Shown piece by piece: positions 48,793 to 57,210 of a stretch of DNA of 64,000 bases. Below the pieces are notes generated by a model. The model ran no database searches. It had not been told where the DNA came from and saw nothing but the letters and a program-made list of their open reading frames with translations. The translations under genes and the position numbers were made by a program. The DNA is from DAOUMF01 sp034408935 (GTDB taxonomy: Bacteria; Chloroflexota; Dehalococcoidia; SM23-28-2; RBG-16-64-32): NCBI GenBank assembly GCA_034408935.1, contig DAOUMV010000020.1, positions 62,001 through 126,000 on the forward strand. Reading direction: 5' to 3'. How positions within the stretch are numbered: the first letter of the stretch is position 1; every line of letters begins with the position of its first letter.

Positions 48793-50076
48793 ATGACCGA
48801 CGCCCCCGAAGACCAGCTCCTGGATCCCTTCACCGCCCAGGACCTGCCTCCCGAGGACGCCGCCTTCTTCTATCGCGGCCCCGGTCAGGCCGTGGCCGAG
48901 GGCATCGTCTTCTTCCCCAACCTCGGCAACGCCATCGCCTTCGTCTGCGGCGACCGCATCCTCCTGGTCGATACCACTCCCGGCTGGGTCGCTCCCGCCT
49001 CCGTCCAGGATCTGCGCTCCAACCACTCGCAGGTCCCCGTCGACACCATCGTCTACACCCACGGCCACATCGATCACACAACCGGCGCCCACGCCTGGCT
49101 CGACGACGCCGAGTCCCGCGGCCACCCCCGCCCTCGCATCGTCGCCCACCAGGACCTACCCCGCCGCTTCGACCGCTACCGCCTCCTCGGCGAGCAGAAC
49201 AATTTCATCAACTCCGTCCAGTTCAACCTGCCCGCGCAGTTCTCCAAGCCCTTTACCACCGTCCCCTGGACCTACCCCGACGAGGTCTACAACCAGGCCC
49301 TCGTCACCACCGTCGCCGGGGAGCGATTCGAGTTCTACCACGCCCGCGGCGAGACCGACGACGAGACCTGGGTCTGGTGCCCCGCCCGTCGCGTCCTCTG
49401 CACCGGCGACACCTTCGTCTGGTCCACCCCCAACGCCGGCAACCCCTACAAGGTCCAGCGCTACGCCCTCGACTGGGCCCAGGCCCTCGAGGCCATGGCC
49501 GCCCTCCGCCCCCTCCTCCTCCTCCCCGGCCACGGCCCCGCCCTCTCCGGCGAGGACCGCATCCAGGACGCCCTCACCTCCACCGCCACCCTCCTTCGCT
49601 CCGTCCACGACCAGGTCGTCGCCAAGATGAACGAGGGCAAGTGGCTCGAGGACATCCTCCGCGAGATGGACTATCCCAAGGAGCTCATGCAGAAGCCCTG
49701 GCTCCGCCCCATCTACGACCACCCCGAGTTCATCGCCCGCAACGTCTACCGCCTCTACGGCGGCTGGTACGACGGCGACCCCGCCGACATGCTCCCGGCC
49801 CACTCTGAGGACATCGCCCGTGAGCTCGTGGGCGTGTGCGGCGCCGAGTCCCTCCTCGCCCGCGCCCGCGCCCTCCGCGACTCCGGCGATCTCCAGATGG
49901 CCTGCCACATCGCCGACTTCGTGCGCAAGGGCGACCCCGACAACCGCGACGCCTGGCTCCTCTGGCGCGACCTCTTCACCGCCCGCATCGCCCAGGAACC
50001 GTCGTTGATGGCGAGAGGGGCGTTTCATGTGGCGGTACGGGAGGCCGAAACCCGCCTCGCCGAACTGGACGGCTAA
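48793..50076 (+). CDS. Alkyl/aryl-sulfatase-like MBL-fold hydrolase
   Basis: 427 residues. The MBL signature is VYTHGHIDHTTGAHAWL (~88-104). EFYHARGETDDETWVW, LCTGDTFVW and LLPGHGPAL follow. A C-terminal helical dimerisation domain (NVYRLYGGWYDGDPADML onward) resembles SDS-hydrolase-type alkylsulfatases. The sterol-carrier C-terminal domain of those enzymes is missing. It probably hydrolyses an ester or sulfate ester; no signal peptide is seen, so it is cytoplasmic. A ribosome binding site AAGGAGG lies 7 nt before the ATG, and a decayed partial copy lies just upstream. Confidence 0.85.
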   Translation: MTDAPEDQLLDPFTAQDLPPEDAAFFYRGPGQAVAEGIVFFPNLGNAIAFVCGDRILLVDTTPGWVAPASVQDLRSNHSQVPVDTIVYTHGHIDHTTGAHAWLDDAESRGHPRPRIVAHQDLPRRFDRYRLLGEQNNFINSVQFNLPAQFSKPFTTVPWTYPDEVYNQALVTTVAGERFEFYHARGETDDETWVWCPARRVLCTGDTFVWSTPNAGNPYKVQRYALDWAQALEAMAALRPLLLLPGHGPALSGEDRIQDALTSTATLLRSVHDQVVAKMNEGKWLEDILREMDYPKELMQKPWLRPIYDHPEFIARNVYRLYGGWYDGDPADMLPAHSEDIARELVGVCGAESLLARARALRDSGDLQMACHIADFVRKGDPDNRDAWLLWRDLFTARIAQEPSLMARGAFHVAVREAETRLAELDG

Positions 50077-50251
50077 CGCCCGCCGCTACGTGCCCACGTA
50101 GCCACCCGTAGGGACAGGCCTGCCCGCCTGCCGTTCCCCCCTCCCACATGACATAACTCATACCGGGCCGCCAGCCGCGACCCTGTGGTGTCTACGAGCG
50201 GGAGGGAGAGGCGATCGTTCTGCCCGACCCCGAGCGCAGCGCGCGACTGAT

Positions 50252-50908
50252 CTAGCGTCTTCGATGCGGTGGGAAGTGCAGGCTGTTGATCTTGTCCTGC
50301 AGGAGCTTCAACAGATTATCCCCCCGGATTAGCCTCTCGAGATCATCGCGGACAAAACAAATGATGCGTTTTCCTGCGAGGAACTGTTCCCTCACATATC
50401 CTGCAGCGTCTGTGAATGACTCCCGGTCCCCTGTGATTCCCTCCGTGGCCACGACTAAGGCCGTGTTGCACTTCGCCGAATCCATCTTGGCGCCGACCTT
50501 CGCAAGCTCAGGAAATCCCACCTTGTCTTTCTGATTCTTGCATTCCGCTATCATGTGTGGCGTCCAGTCCTGCGTGACCAGCCCGGGGATCACTTTCACG
50601 TGGCATGCGGCATCTATCTGTCCAACGGCAACCCTGTTCACCCCCAACACCTCGAAGAGCTTGCAGCCCCCCAAGAACGCTCTCGTGAAGTCCTCTAGGG
50701 CATCGCCGTGCTCTTTACTGCTCTCCGTCGCTTCGTCCAGTCTCTGTAGGAGACGGTTCAGCTGATCGCGGTCCGGCGCGTAGAGGTGATCAGGCAGGTA
50801 TTCGTTGATGAAGTAGGGTTGGGCCAGCAGTTCGCCGAGACTGGTTGCATCGGCCCCTGCGGCCCCACCATCGCCGCCGGGGCCTACACTTTTTTGCCGG
50901 GGCCTCAC
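50252..50908 (-). CDS. PD-(D/E)xK restriction-endonuclease-like domain (C-terminal part of a frameshifted gene)
   Basis: 218 codons from the internal GTG. After a Gly/Ala-rich linker (GPGGDGGAAGADA) the core has HGDALEDFTRAFLGGCKLFEV, QIDAACHVKV and IAECKNQKDKVGFPELAKV. These provide the D..ExK catalytic residues of Mrr/type IV-like restriction nucleases. The frame enters from the +1 register of the upstream gene at an A6 run (50893 region). With one A fewer the two would be one protein. It is probably the nuclease half of that protein. Lower GC than surroundings. Confidence 0.7.
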   Translation of the reverse strand: MRPRQKSVGPGGDGGAAGADATSLGELLAQPYFINEYLPDHLYAPDRDQLNRLLQRLDEATESSKEHGDALEDFTRAFLGGCKLFEVLGVNRVAVGQIDAACHVKVIPGLVTQDWTPHMIAECKNQKDKVGFPELAKVGAKMDSAKCNTALVVATEGITGDRESFTDAAGYVREQFLAGKRIICFVRDDLERLIRGDNLLKLLQDKINSLHFPPHRRR

Positions 50909-51260
50909 TGATCCTAAACGTCACCCAGACCTGTTCCGGTGCCAACGAGTACTCCTGATAGCAGGAGTCGCACTCGCCTTGCCCTTCAACAGGTACGTCG
51001 GCCAATTCCGCATGCGTTTGGATGGTCACCCCGCACGCGGAGCACATGATCTCGTACGCAATGTGCCCAATCCCTTGATCCACAGCCTTAAGCAACACCC
51101 GCGTTGCCGTATCAAGTGGGATGTCCAGCTGGCGGCTGACATACGACGGCGCGATCCGCTGCTTGCGCTCCTCGAACAAAGCCGCAAGCGTTTCGTCCAG
51201 GCGATCAACTATGGCAGGGTCTTCAGAAGCCTTTAATGCTTCTAACGACGGATAGTACAT
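50790..51260 (-). CDS. Winged-helix plus zinc-ribbon domain (N-terminal part of the frameshifted gene)
   Basis: 156 codons as read. The first ~115 contain a wHTH (IAPSYVSRQLDIPLDTATRVLLKAV) and a zinc ribbon (CSAC at ~73-76, CDSC at ~98-101), ending VWVTFRISEAPAKK. The last ~35 residues are Arg-rich nonsense from the shifted frame. The intact ancestor would join wHTH-ribbon to the nuclease domain at 50252. It overlaps the preceding gene by 38 nt. Not assigned to a named family. Confidence 0.6.
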   Translation of the reverse strand: MYYPSLEALKASEDPAIVDRLDETLAALFEERKQRIAPSYVSRQLDIPLDTATRVLLKAVDQGIGHIAYEIMCSACGVTIQTHAELADVPVEGQGECDSCYQEYSLAPEQVWVTFRISEAPAKKCRPRRRWWGRRGRCNQSRRTAGPTLLHQRIPA

Positions 51261-52107
51261 GCTCCACCACTTCCTCCGCTACGTAGCCGCGAAACCAAAA
51301 GCCGGATGACCGAGTGATCTCCAGCCGCACAGGTGGCCCGCCATCTGGCGGGTCAAATTCTATCACTCTTCGGATCGATGGTTTGGGCGCGATGTCACTC
51401 TGGTACTCCGGTACCTGCTGTAGGTCCCGCACCAGTGGATCCGCAGTGACTTCAATCGTGTCGTATGTACCAGAGTCGTCCTTGACCCGGTCAAGCGGTA
51501 TCCGCGCCTTCAGCACGGATGTTAGCTCATCTAGCTCCTCGTCGGCCAACGTGATCTGGTCTGTCATTCCAATCCCCAAGATCAGCCCCAGGCTCTTCCC
51601 CGCGGCCTTGGCCACCTGGATATCCCCCCAACATTCTAGGAAGGTCGTACCGGTGCGCAGCACCACGCGGGAGAACGCCGTGAGCAGCCGCGGAGAGAAG
51701 TCTAGGCCGTCCCAAGCGGGCGCCTCCTTCGCGCGGGCTAGCTCCAACAGGGCCACATCATCTGTCAGCCACATCGCGGATATCACCTCTGGCGTCGACG
51801 TGAGGTCAAACCGCAAGTCCTCTTCGAACGGGTTGCGCTCGTAGTGTTCAATTAGCCGCTCTTCGACCGACCCGCGCGTGAGTTCCGCCACAGGTCGGCG
51901 TGGCACATACCACGAAACAACAGACCGCCCAGTACGCACATATTCTCTAATAACACCCCACATCTCCCCTTCATCTACTTCCTTTGTCAGCGATTCCGCC
52001 ACTCCCATCTTCCGCGCCGGTGGAGCGCGTTTTGTCCGCTTCCTGACCAACTCCGCCAACACGGGTTGAGGAACGTACAACATCAGGGCTCGGAACAAGT
52101 TCGGCAT
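51223..52107 (-). CDS. Hypothetical protein in the nuclease cassette
   Basis: 294 residues, not recognised. It contains no membrane segment. PQPVLAELVRKRTKRAPPARK is basic, and the middle WLTDDVALLELARAKEAPAWDGLDFSPRLLTAF and SLGLILGIGMTDQITLADEELDEL are well structured. Its end overlaps the wHTH-ribbon gene start, so the three frames form one transcript. GC is visibly lower than in the flanking genes, which fits horizontal transfer. A defence role is suggested only by the nuclease partner. Confidence 0.6.
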   Translation of the reverse strand: MPNLFRALMLYVPQPVLAELVRKRTKRAPPARKMGVAESLTKEVDEGEMWGVIREYVRTGRSVVSWYVPRRPVAELTRGSVEERLIEHYERNPFEEDLRFDLTSTPEVISAMWLTDDVALLELARAKEAPAWDGLDFSPRLLTAFSRVVLRTGTTFLECWGDIQVAKAAGKSLGLILGIGMTDQITLADEELDELTSVLKARIPLDRVKDDSGTYDTIEVTADPLVRDLQQVPEYQSDIAPKPSIRRVIEFDPPDGGPPVRLEITRSSGFWFRGYVAEEVVEHVLSVVRSIKGF

Positions 52108-52268
52108 CTCAATCCCCCTTACGCGTTAGTCTGCTGGTATAGTAGGCTTCTGCCGGTCAGCATACAACCCCCATCTCCCCCCCTCCCCCGCATACATCCC
52201 CTTCCCGCCGCGCTGACGTACCTATTGCATACCGGCCCTCCATCGCCCCGTTGGGAAAGGAGCCTCTC

Positions 52269-52553
52269 ATGGCCAGCATGTTCATCAAGCACCGCGTCGC
52301 CGACTACGGCAAGTGGAAGCCCGCATTCGATGAGCACGAGACCGCCCGCAAGGAGTTCGGCGCCACCGCCCACAGCCTCCACCGCGACGCCGACGACCCC
52401 AACGTCGTCATCGTCGCCTTCCACGTCGACGACATCGCCCGCGCCAAGGAGTTCGCGGCCTCCCCCGACCTCCGAGCCGCCATGGAGAACGCCGGCGTTC
52501 AGGGTCAGCCCGAGATCTGGTTCGCCGACGACGTCGAGGACAAGCACTACTAA
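52269..52553 (+). CDS. Antibiotic-biosynthesis-monooxygenase-like (ABM/dimeric alpha-beta barrel) protein
   Basis: 94 residues from the ATG preceded by AAAGGAG. MFIKHRVADYGKWKPAFDEHE and VVIVAFHVDDIARAKEFAASPDLRAAMENAGV show the ferredoxin-like half-barrel typical of ABM/DUF1330-like stress proteins. The substrate is unknown. It stands alone between the nuclease cassette and a mini-protein gene. Confidence 0.75.
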   Translation: MASMFIKHRVADYGKWKPAFDEHETARKEFGATAHSLHRDADDPNVVIVAFHVDDIARAKEFAASPDLRAAMENAGVQGQPEIWFADDVEDKHY

Positions 52554-52662
52554 CCTTCCAACTTCCTACGTCCTACGCGCCCCCATCGCGGCGATAATCT
52601 GGCGAGAGCCCCTGTGCGATCCTGTACACGTAAGCTTTAGGGAGGCCAAGGAGGTGGGCTGG

Positions 52663-52776
52663 ATGACAAAGCTTACGCGCGAACTCGGCCAGACCATGGC
52701 GGGATACATGCTGATTCTCGCCCCGGCGACGATAGTTGTCGCGTTTGTCGTGGCGCTCATTGCCCTCACCGGCTAG
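52663..52776 (+). CDS. 37-residue single-helix membrane protein
   Basis: A short frame with an excellent AAGGAGG 7-8 nt upstream encodes MTKLTRELGQTMAGY, then a hydrophobic helix (LILAPATIVVAFVVALIALTG). It is unrecognised. The ribosome binding site and the clean helix make it a plausible small protein. Confidence 0.5.
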   Translation: MTKLTRELGQTMAGYMLILAPATIVVAFVVALIALTG

Positions 52777-52813
52777 TGATCGCTCCTGCAACGGCGAAAC
52801 ACGACCAGACCTG

Positions 52814-52842
52814 CTGACACTGGCTCGCACGGGGCCTACAAT
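52814..52842 (+). promoter_or_regulatory. Promoter of nfi, leaderless arrangement
   Basis: CTGACA (52814-52819), exactly 17 bp and TACAAT (52837-52842). The GTG start follows after 7 nt, placing transcription start at the codon. Confidence 0.65.
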
Positions 52843-52849
52843 TGGCCCT

Positions 52850-53557
52850 GTGCGACTCCGTGATCTCCATCCCTGGCGCGTCACCCCGTCCGAGGCGATC
52901 GCCATCCAGGCCCGCCTCGCCCCGCAGGTCATCACTGAGGGCGCACCCGCCGATGTCCGCTACGTCGCCGGCGCCGATATCGCCCTCGGCGATGTGAACG
53001 GCCGCGGCGCCGTCGTCCTCCTCTCCTACCCCGACCTCCACCTCGTCGAGCACCACGCCGTCGACGAGCCCGTCGCCTTCCCCTACATCCCCGGCCTCCT
53101 CGCCTTCCGCGAGGTCCCCGTCCTCGCCCGCGCCTTCGAGAAGCTGGAGCGCACCCCAGACCTCCTCCTCGTCGACGGCCACGGCCTCTCCCACCAGCGA
53201 CGATTCGGCATCGCCTGCCACCTCGGCCTCCTCCGCGCCGTCCCGACGATTGGCGTCGCCAAGAGCCGCCTCGTGGGCCGCCACGATGACCCCCCGCCTG
53301 AAGCCGGCGGCCGCACCGAGCTCCGCGACGGCCCCGACCTCGTCGGCCTCGTCCTCCGCACCCGCGACCGCGTCTCCCCCGTCTACGTCTCCGTCGGCCA
53401 CCGCATCGCCCTCCACCAAGCCGCCGACTGGGTCCTCTGCCTCTGTCGCGGCTACCGCCTCCCCGAGCCCACCCGCCTCGCCGACCAGCTCTCCAAGGGC
53501 CGCGAGCCCCAGCCCGCGCCCCCTCAGCCCCCCGCCGACCAGCCGTCCCTCTTCTAG
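52850..53557 (+). CDS. nfi: Endonuclease V
   Basis: Nicks DNA 3' to deoxyinosine, removing deaminated adenine. 235 residues. The motifs are VAGADIAL (first catalytic Asp), PYIPGLLAFRE, LLVDGHGLSHQRRFGIACHLG (second Asp) and IGVAKSRLVG. The GTG at 52850 is chosen because the protein then begins at the family N-terminus and the promoter ends 7 nt earlier. An open frame back to 52736 is ignored. The stop codon abuts a truncated family A element. Confidence 0.92.
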   Translation: MRLRDLHPWRVTPSEAIAIQARLAPQVITEGAPADVRYVAGADIALGDVNGRGAVVLLSYPDLHLVEHHAVDEPVAFPYIPGLLAFREVPVLARAFEKLERTPDLLLVDGHGLSHQRRFGIACHLGLLRAVPTIGVAKSRLVGRHDDPPPEAGGRTELRDGPDLVGLVLRTRDRVSPVYVSVGHRIALHQAADWVLCLCRGYRLPEPTRLADQLSKGREPQPAPPQPPADQPSLF

Positions 53558-53581
53558 CATCCTGCTGAAACCCGACGGACT

Positions 53582-53640
53582 GTCATTGCGAGGAGCTTGC
53601 CTGGCGGTAGGCAGGCGAAGCGACGTGGCAATCTCACATC
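53582..53640. mobile_element. Family A repeat, truncated, with nested palindrome
   Basis: GTCATTGCGAGGAGC, then an inserted TTGCCTGGCGGTAGGCAGG (53597-53615), then GCGAAGCGACGTGGCAATCTC. The preceding 20 bp (TGCTGAAACCCGACGG) match the left flank of the 57090 copy. The right half is missing. Confidence 0.65.
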
Positions 53641-53675
53641 TACACTCACCCCGGCCCTCCCGCCTCGTCGCCTCG

Positions 53676-53704
53676 TTGACTTTTCTCAGAACCGGTGCTA
53701 CCTT
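53676..53704 (+). promoter_or_regulatory. Promoter of the AOR-moaD unit
   Basis: TTGACT (53676-53681), 17 bp, TACCTT (53699-53704). The leader would be about 75 nt ending in AAAGGAG before the AOR start. Confidence 0.5.
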
Positions 53705-53785
53705 CGAGCCGACCGAACAGGCCTCCAACACCGCAGCCTTCCCTTTGCAGGCAGTGCGGCTCCCCCGCCGCGAAAGGAGTCCGAG

Positions 53786-55585
53786 ATGGAGCTGGGTGGC
53801 TATGCAGACCACGTTGCCCGCGTCGACCTTTCCTCCGGCGCGATCACCTACGAAGGCGTCAACGAGGAAGACGCCCGCAAGTACATCGGCGGCCGCGGCC
53901 TCGGCGTCAAATACGTCTTCGACAACGGCCCCACGGTCGACCCGCTGAGCCCGGACAACCTCCTCTGCTTCATGCTCGGCCCCTTGACCGGCACCGACGT
54001 CAATATGAGCGGCCGCATGGCCATCGTCACCAAGTCGCCCCTCACCGGTACCGTCACCGACTCCCACCACGGTGGCTGGTCCGGCGCCCGCCTTCGCTGG
54101 GCTGGCTTCGATGGCATCCTCTTCAAGGGCAAGGCGGACAAGCCCGCCTACGCCTACGTCGAGAAAGGCAAGGTGGAGCTGCGCGACGCTTCCGACCTCT
54201 GGGGCAAGGGTGTCCATGACACCGTCAAGACCCTCCTCGACCGCCACGGCGACGACGTCAGCGTCATCGCCATCGGCCAGGGCGGAGAGAACCTCATCCG
54301 TTACGCCTCCTGGGTCAATGAGAACGACCGCGCCTCGGGCCGCGGCGGCACCGGCGCCGTCGGCGGCAGCAAGAACCTCAAGGCCGTCGTCATCAAGGCC
54401 AAGAAGGCCCTCCCCAAGCCCGCGGACAAGGACGCCTTCAAGGACGCCCATAAGGGGGCCCTCGCTGCCATCATGGACGAGTCAAAGGCCACCTCGCCTC
54501 GCAAGGGCGGCCTCTCCGTGCTCGGCACCAACAGCCTCATGAATCTCGCCAACGTCATGGGGGCCCTCCCCACCCGCAATGCCCAGGCAACCAACTTCCC
54601 CACCGCCACCGAGATCGCCGGGGAGAAGGTCAAGGAGACCATCCTCGTCAACGACCCGACCTGCCACGCCTGCCCCGTCGCCTGCAAGAAGGAGGTCGAG
54701 ACCAAGGGCAAGTATGCCGTCCACATGGAGAGCTTCGAGTACGAGTCCTCCTGGTCCCTCGGCGCCAACTGCGGCAACGACAACCGCGACTCCATCGCCT
54801 TCATCATCGACCTCTGCAACGACTACGGCATTGACACCATCGAGCACGGACATGCCCTCTCCGTGGCGATGGAGGCCAGCGAGAAGGAGCTCATCACCGA
54901 CCGTATCCCCTGGGGCGACACCGACAAGATGGTCGATCTCACCCACCAGGTCGGCCAGCGCCAGGGCCTGGGCGATGCCCTCGCTGAGGGCCCGGCCAGG
55001 GCCGCCGCCAAGTTCGGCGACCCCGATATCTCTATGACCGTGAAGGGTCAGGGCATCGCCGCCTACGACCCCCGCGGCATGAAGGGCATGGGCATCGGCT
55101 ACGCCACCAGCAACCGCGGCGCCTGCCACCTCCGCGGCTACACCCCCGCCAGCGAGGTCATGGGCATCCCCGAGAGGACCAGCCCCATCGCTTGGGAGGG
55201 GAAGGGCAAGCTTGTCAAGCTCTTCCAGGATCTCCACGCCGTCTCCGACTCCTTCGATATCTGCAAGTTCTCCGCCTTCGCCGAGGGCGTTGACGACTAC
55301 GTGGCCCAGTACTCCGCCGTCGTCGGCGTCCCCATTACCGCGGACGACCTCCTCAGGATCGGCGAGCGCATCTACAACCTCGAGCGCCACTACAACAACC
55401 TCGCCGGCCTCCGCGAGGGCTCCGACACGCTCCCCAAGCGCTTCCTCGAGGAGCCCTCCACCGGCGGCGCATCCGCGGGCCAGGTCTGCGAGCTCGACCT
55501 CATGCTCGCCGAGTACTACGAGGCCCGCGGCTGGCAAGACGGCGTCGTCCCCGAGAGCAAGCTCAAGGAGCTGGAAATCGCCTAG
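53786..55585 (+). CDS. Aldehyde ferredoxin oxidoreductase (tungsten-pterin family)
   Basis: Oxidises aldehydes (or reduces carboxylates) with ferredoxin. 599 residues, normal size. The AOR_N signature GGRGLGVKYVFDN (~33-45) and PLTGTDVNMSGRM, TDSHHGG are pterin contacts. The [4Fe-4S] ligands are the CHACPVAC cysteines (~293-300) plus a late Cys near SFDICKFSAF. The ATG is fixed by AAAGGAG. It is followed after 9 bp by a MoaD-like gene. Substrate class (AOR, FOR or GOR-like) cannot be set from sequence alone. Confidence 0.93.
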   Translation: MELGGYADHVARVDLSSGAITYEGVNEEDARKYIGGRGLGVKYVFDNGPTVDPLSPDNLLCFMLGPLTGTDVNMSGRMAIVTKSPLTGTVTDSHHGGWSGARLRWAGFDGILFKGKADKPAYAYVEKGKVELRDASDLWGKGVHDTVKTLLDRHGDDVSVIAIGQGGENLIRYASWVNENDRASGRGGTGAVGGSKNLKAVVIKAKKALPKPADKDAFKDAHKGALAAIMDESKATSPRKGGLSVLGTNSLMNLANVMGALPTRNAQATNFPTATEIAGEKVKETILVNDPTCHACPVACKKEVETKGKYAVHMESFEYESSWSLGANCGNDNRDSIAFIIDLCNDYGIDTIEHGHALSVAMEASEKELITDRIPWGDTDKMVDLTHQVGQRQGLGDALAEGPARAAAKFGDPDISMTVKGQGIAAYDPRGMKGMGIGYATSNRGACHLRGYTPASEVMGIPERTSPIAWEGKGKLVKLFQDLHAVSDSFDICKFSAFAEGVDDYVAQYSAVVGVPITADDLLRIGERIYNLERHYNNLAGLREGSDTLPKRFLEEPSTGGASAGQVCELDLMLAEYYEARGWQDGVVPESKLKELEIA

Positions 55586-55594
55586 GGGCGCCGC

Positions 55595-55876
55595 ATGGGG
55601 CTCGTACGGCTCTACGCCACGCTGCGGCCGCGCGCTGGCGGCGAGGGCGTCGTTGACGTCCCCTGGTCGTCCGGCGACACCATCGCCGATGTGATCCGGG
55701 ACCTTCTGCGCCGAAAACCGGCCCTTGAGGGCCACATCCTCGACGACGATGGCCAGCTCCTCCCCCACGTCATGGTCTTCCTCGACGGTCGAGACATCCG
55801 CCACCTCAGCGGCCTGGAGACCCCGGTGGATAGCGAAGCGGAGCTATTCGTCTTCCCCCCCGTCGCTGGCGGCTGA
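55595..55876 (+). CDS. MoaD/ThiS-family sulfur carrier
   Basis: 93 residues, beta-grasp fold with the essential C-terminal Gly-Gly (PPVAGG). FLDGRDIRHLSGLETPVDSEAELFVFPPVAGG is the classic MoaD end. Adjacent to AOR, it probably donates sulfur for the dithiolene of the tungsten/molybdenum pterin or serves that enzyme specifically. MoaE and the MoeB activator are not in the window. Confidence 0.87.
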   Translation: MGLVRLYATLRPRAGGEGVVDVPWSSGDTIADVIRDLLRRKPALEGHILDDDGQLLPHVMVFLDGRDIRHLSGLETPVDSEAELFVFPPVAGG

Positions 55877-55960
55877 CGACGGTGGGCAGACGCCCGCCTG
55901 TCTGGGCGCGGGCCGGGCTCGCGCCTGCGGTATAATCGAACCCGGAGGTACGAATCACAG

Positions 55961-57059
55961 ATGCAAGAAAAGAAACTGGCCCTTCAGGAGCTTCAACGGC
56001 GCATTCAGCACGTCCTCCACCGTCTTTGACATCCCCAAGCTAGAGCTAGAGATCGAGCAACTGGAGCGGCAGTCCGCCCGGCCTGCCTTCTGGGACGATC
56101 CCACCGAGGCGCAGAAGGTGATGCGGCACCTCGCCGACGCCCGTGAGCAGGTGGAGGCCTGGCGCGGCGCCGAGACCAAGGCCCGTGAGACTTTCGAGCT
56201 GCTCGACCTCGCCGAGGCGGAGAGCGACGAAGCCCTCGCCGCCGCTATCACCGCGGACATCGATCACCTCGCCGCCGACCTCGACGGCATGGAGCTGGCC
56301 CTCGCTCTCTCCGGCCAGTACGACCGCCGCGACGCCATCCTCGCCATCCACGCTGGCGCTGGCGGCACCGACTCCCAGGACTGGACCGAGATGCTCCTGC
56401 GCATGTACCTCCGTTGGGCCGAAAAGCGCGGCTACAGCGACACCATCCTCGATATGACCAGGGGTGAGGAGGCCGGCGTCAAGAGCGTGATCGTGGAGGT
56501 CACCGGCCGCAACGCCTACGGCTTCCTGCGCGCCGAGCGCGGCGTCCACCGCCTCGTTCGCCTCTCCCCCTTCGACGCCGCCCACGCCCGCCATACCTCC
56601 TTCGCCCTCGTCGAGGTGCTGCCCGAGGTCGAGAGCGCCGCCGAGGTGAACCTCGACCCCGATGACCTCCGCATCGATGTCTTCCGTGCCTCCACCAAGG
56701 GCGGCCAAAACGTCCAGAAGAACGCTACCGCCGTCCGCATCACCCATCTCCCCTCAGGCCTCAGCGTCTCCTGCCAGAACGAGCGCTCCCAGCGCCGCAA
56801 CAAGGACAGCGCCCTCAAGGTCCTCGAGGCCCGCCTCCTCGAACGACAGCTCGTGGAGCAGGCCGAAGAGCGCGCCCGGCTCAAGGGCGAGCACGTCTCC
56901 GCCGCCTGGGGCAACCAGATCCGCTCCTACGTCCTCCATCCCTACAAGATGGTGAAGGACCACCGCACGGACTACGAGACCAGCGATGCCGAGGGCGTCC
57001 TCGACGGCGACCTCGACCCGCTCCTGCGGGCCTACCAGAAGGCGACCCTGGGTGACTAG
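55961..57059 (+). CDS. prfB: Peptide chain release factor 2, with programmed +1 frameshift
   Basis: Recognises UGA and UAA stops. 22 codons are read in the first frame (MQEKKLALQELQRRIQHVLH.R.L), then CTT TGA C at 56024-56030 shifts +1 into the main frame (DIPKLELEIEQLERQ). The full product is about 365 residues. The SPF anticodon-mimic lies in RLVRLSPFDAAHA and the catalytic GGQ in STKGGQNVQK. A TATAAT (55931-55936) and GGAGGT serve the start. The ribosome binding site-like booster normally 3 nt before CTT is not recognisable. Confidence 0.95.
56021..56030 (+). promoter_or_regulatory. prfB programmed frameshift site
   Basis: CGT CTT TGA C: an in-frame UGA after CUU, as in the classic RF2 autoregulatory site. 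When RF2 is scarce the ribosome slips +1 and completes RF2. Confidence 0.93.
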
Positions 57060-57089
57060 ATTGCCCGCGCGTAGCTGCAGACCTCTGAT

Positions 57090-57210
57090 CAGGGTGCTGA
57101 AAGACGACGAATTGTCATTGCGAGGAGCGAAGCGACGTGGCAATCTCGCATCTGCAGAGATCGCCACGGCCCGCTCACGCGGGCCTCGCGACGGCTTCTT
57201 CAGCACCCTG
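57090..57210. mobile_element. MITE-like element with perfect 12-bp terminal inverted repeats (family A interior)
   Basis: CAGGGTGCTGAA (57090-57101) and TTCAGCACCCTG (57199-57210) enclose a family A interior of nested palindromes (GTCATTGCGAGG...GCAATCTC, GGCCCGC..GCGGGCC). 121 bp, non-coding in itself. The downstream gene's signal region appears to start inside it. Confidence 0.75.

Noticed and set aside
47086..50076. 996-codon open frame spanning the DUF763 and MBL genes
   Set aside because: The first two thirds are Ser/Pro/Ala-rich shadow sequence of DUF763; only the part from 48793 is a real protein with its own ribosome binding site.
50885..50900. Programmed -1 frameshift at A AAA AAG linking the two nuclease frames
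   Set aside because: The heptamer is in the right phase, but a -1 slip leads to GTG TAG and terminates at once; the downstream frame is +1, so an indel explains the split better.
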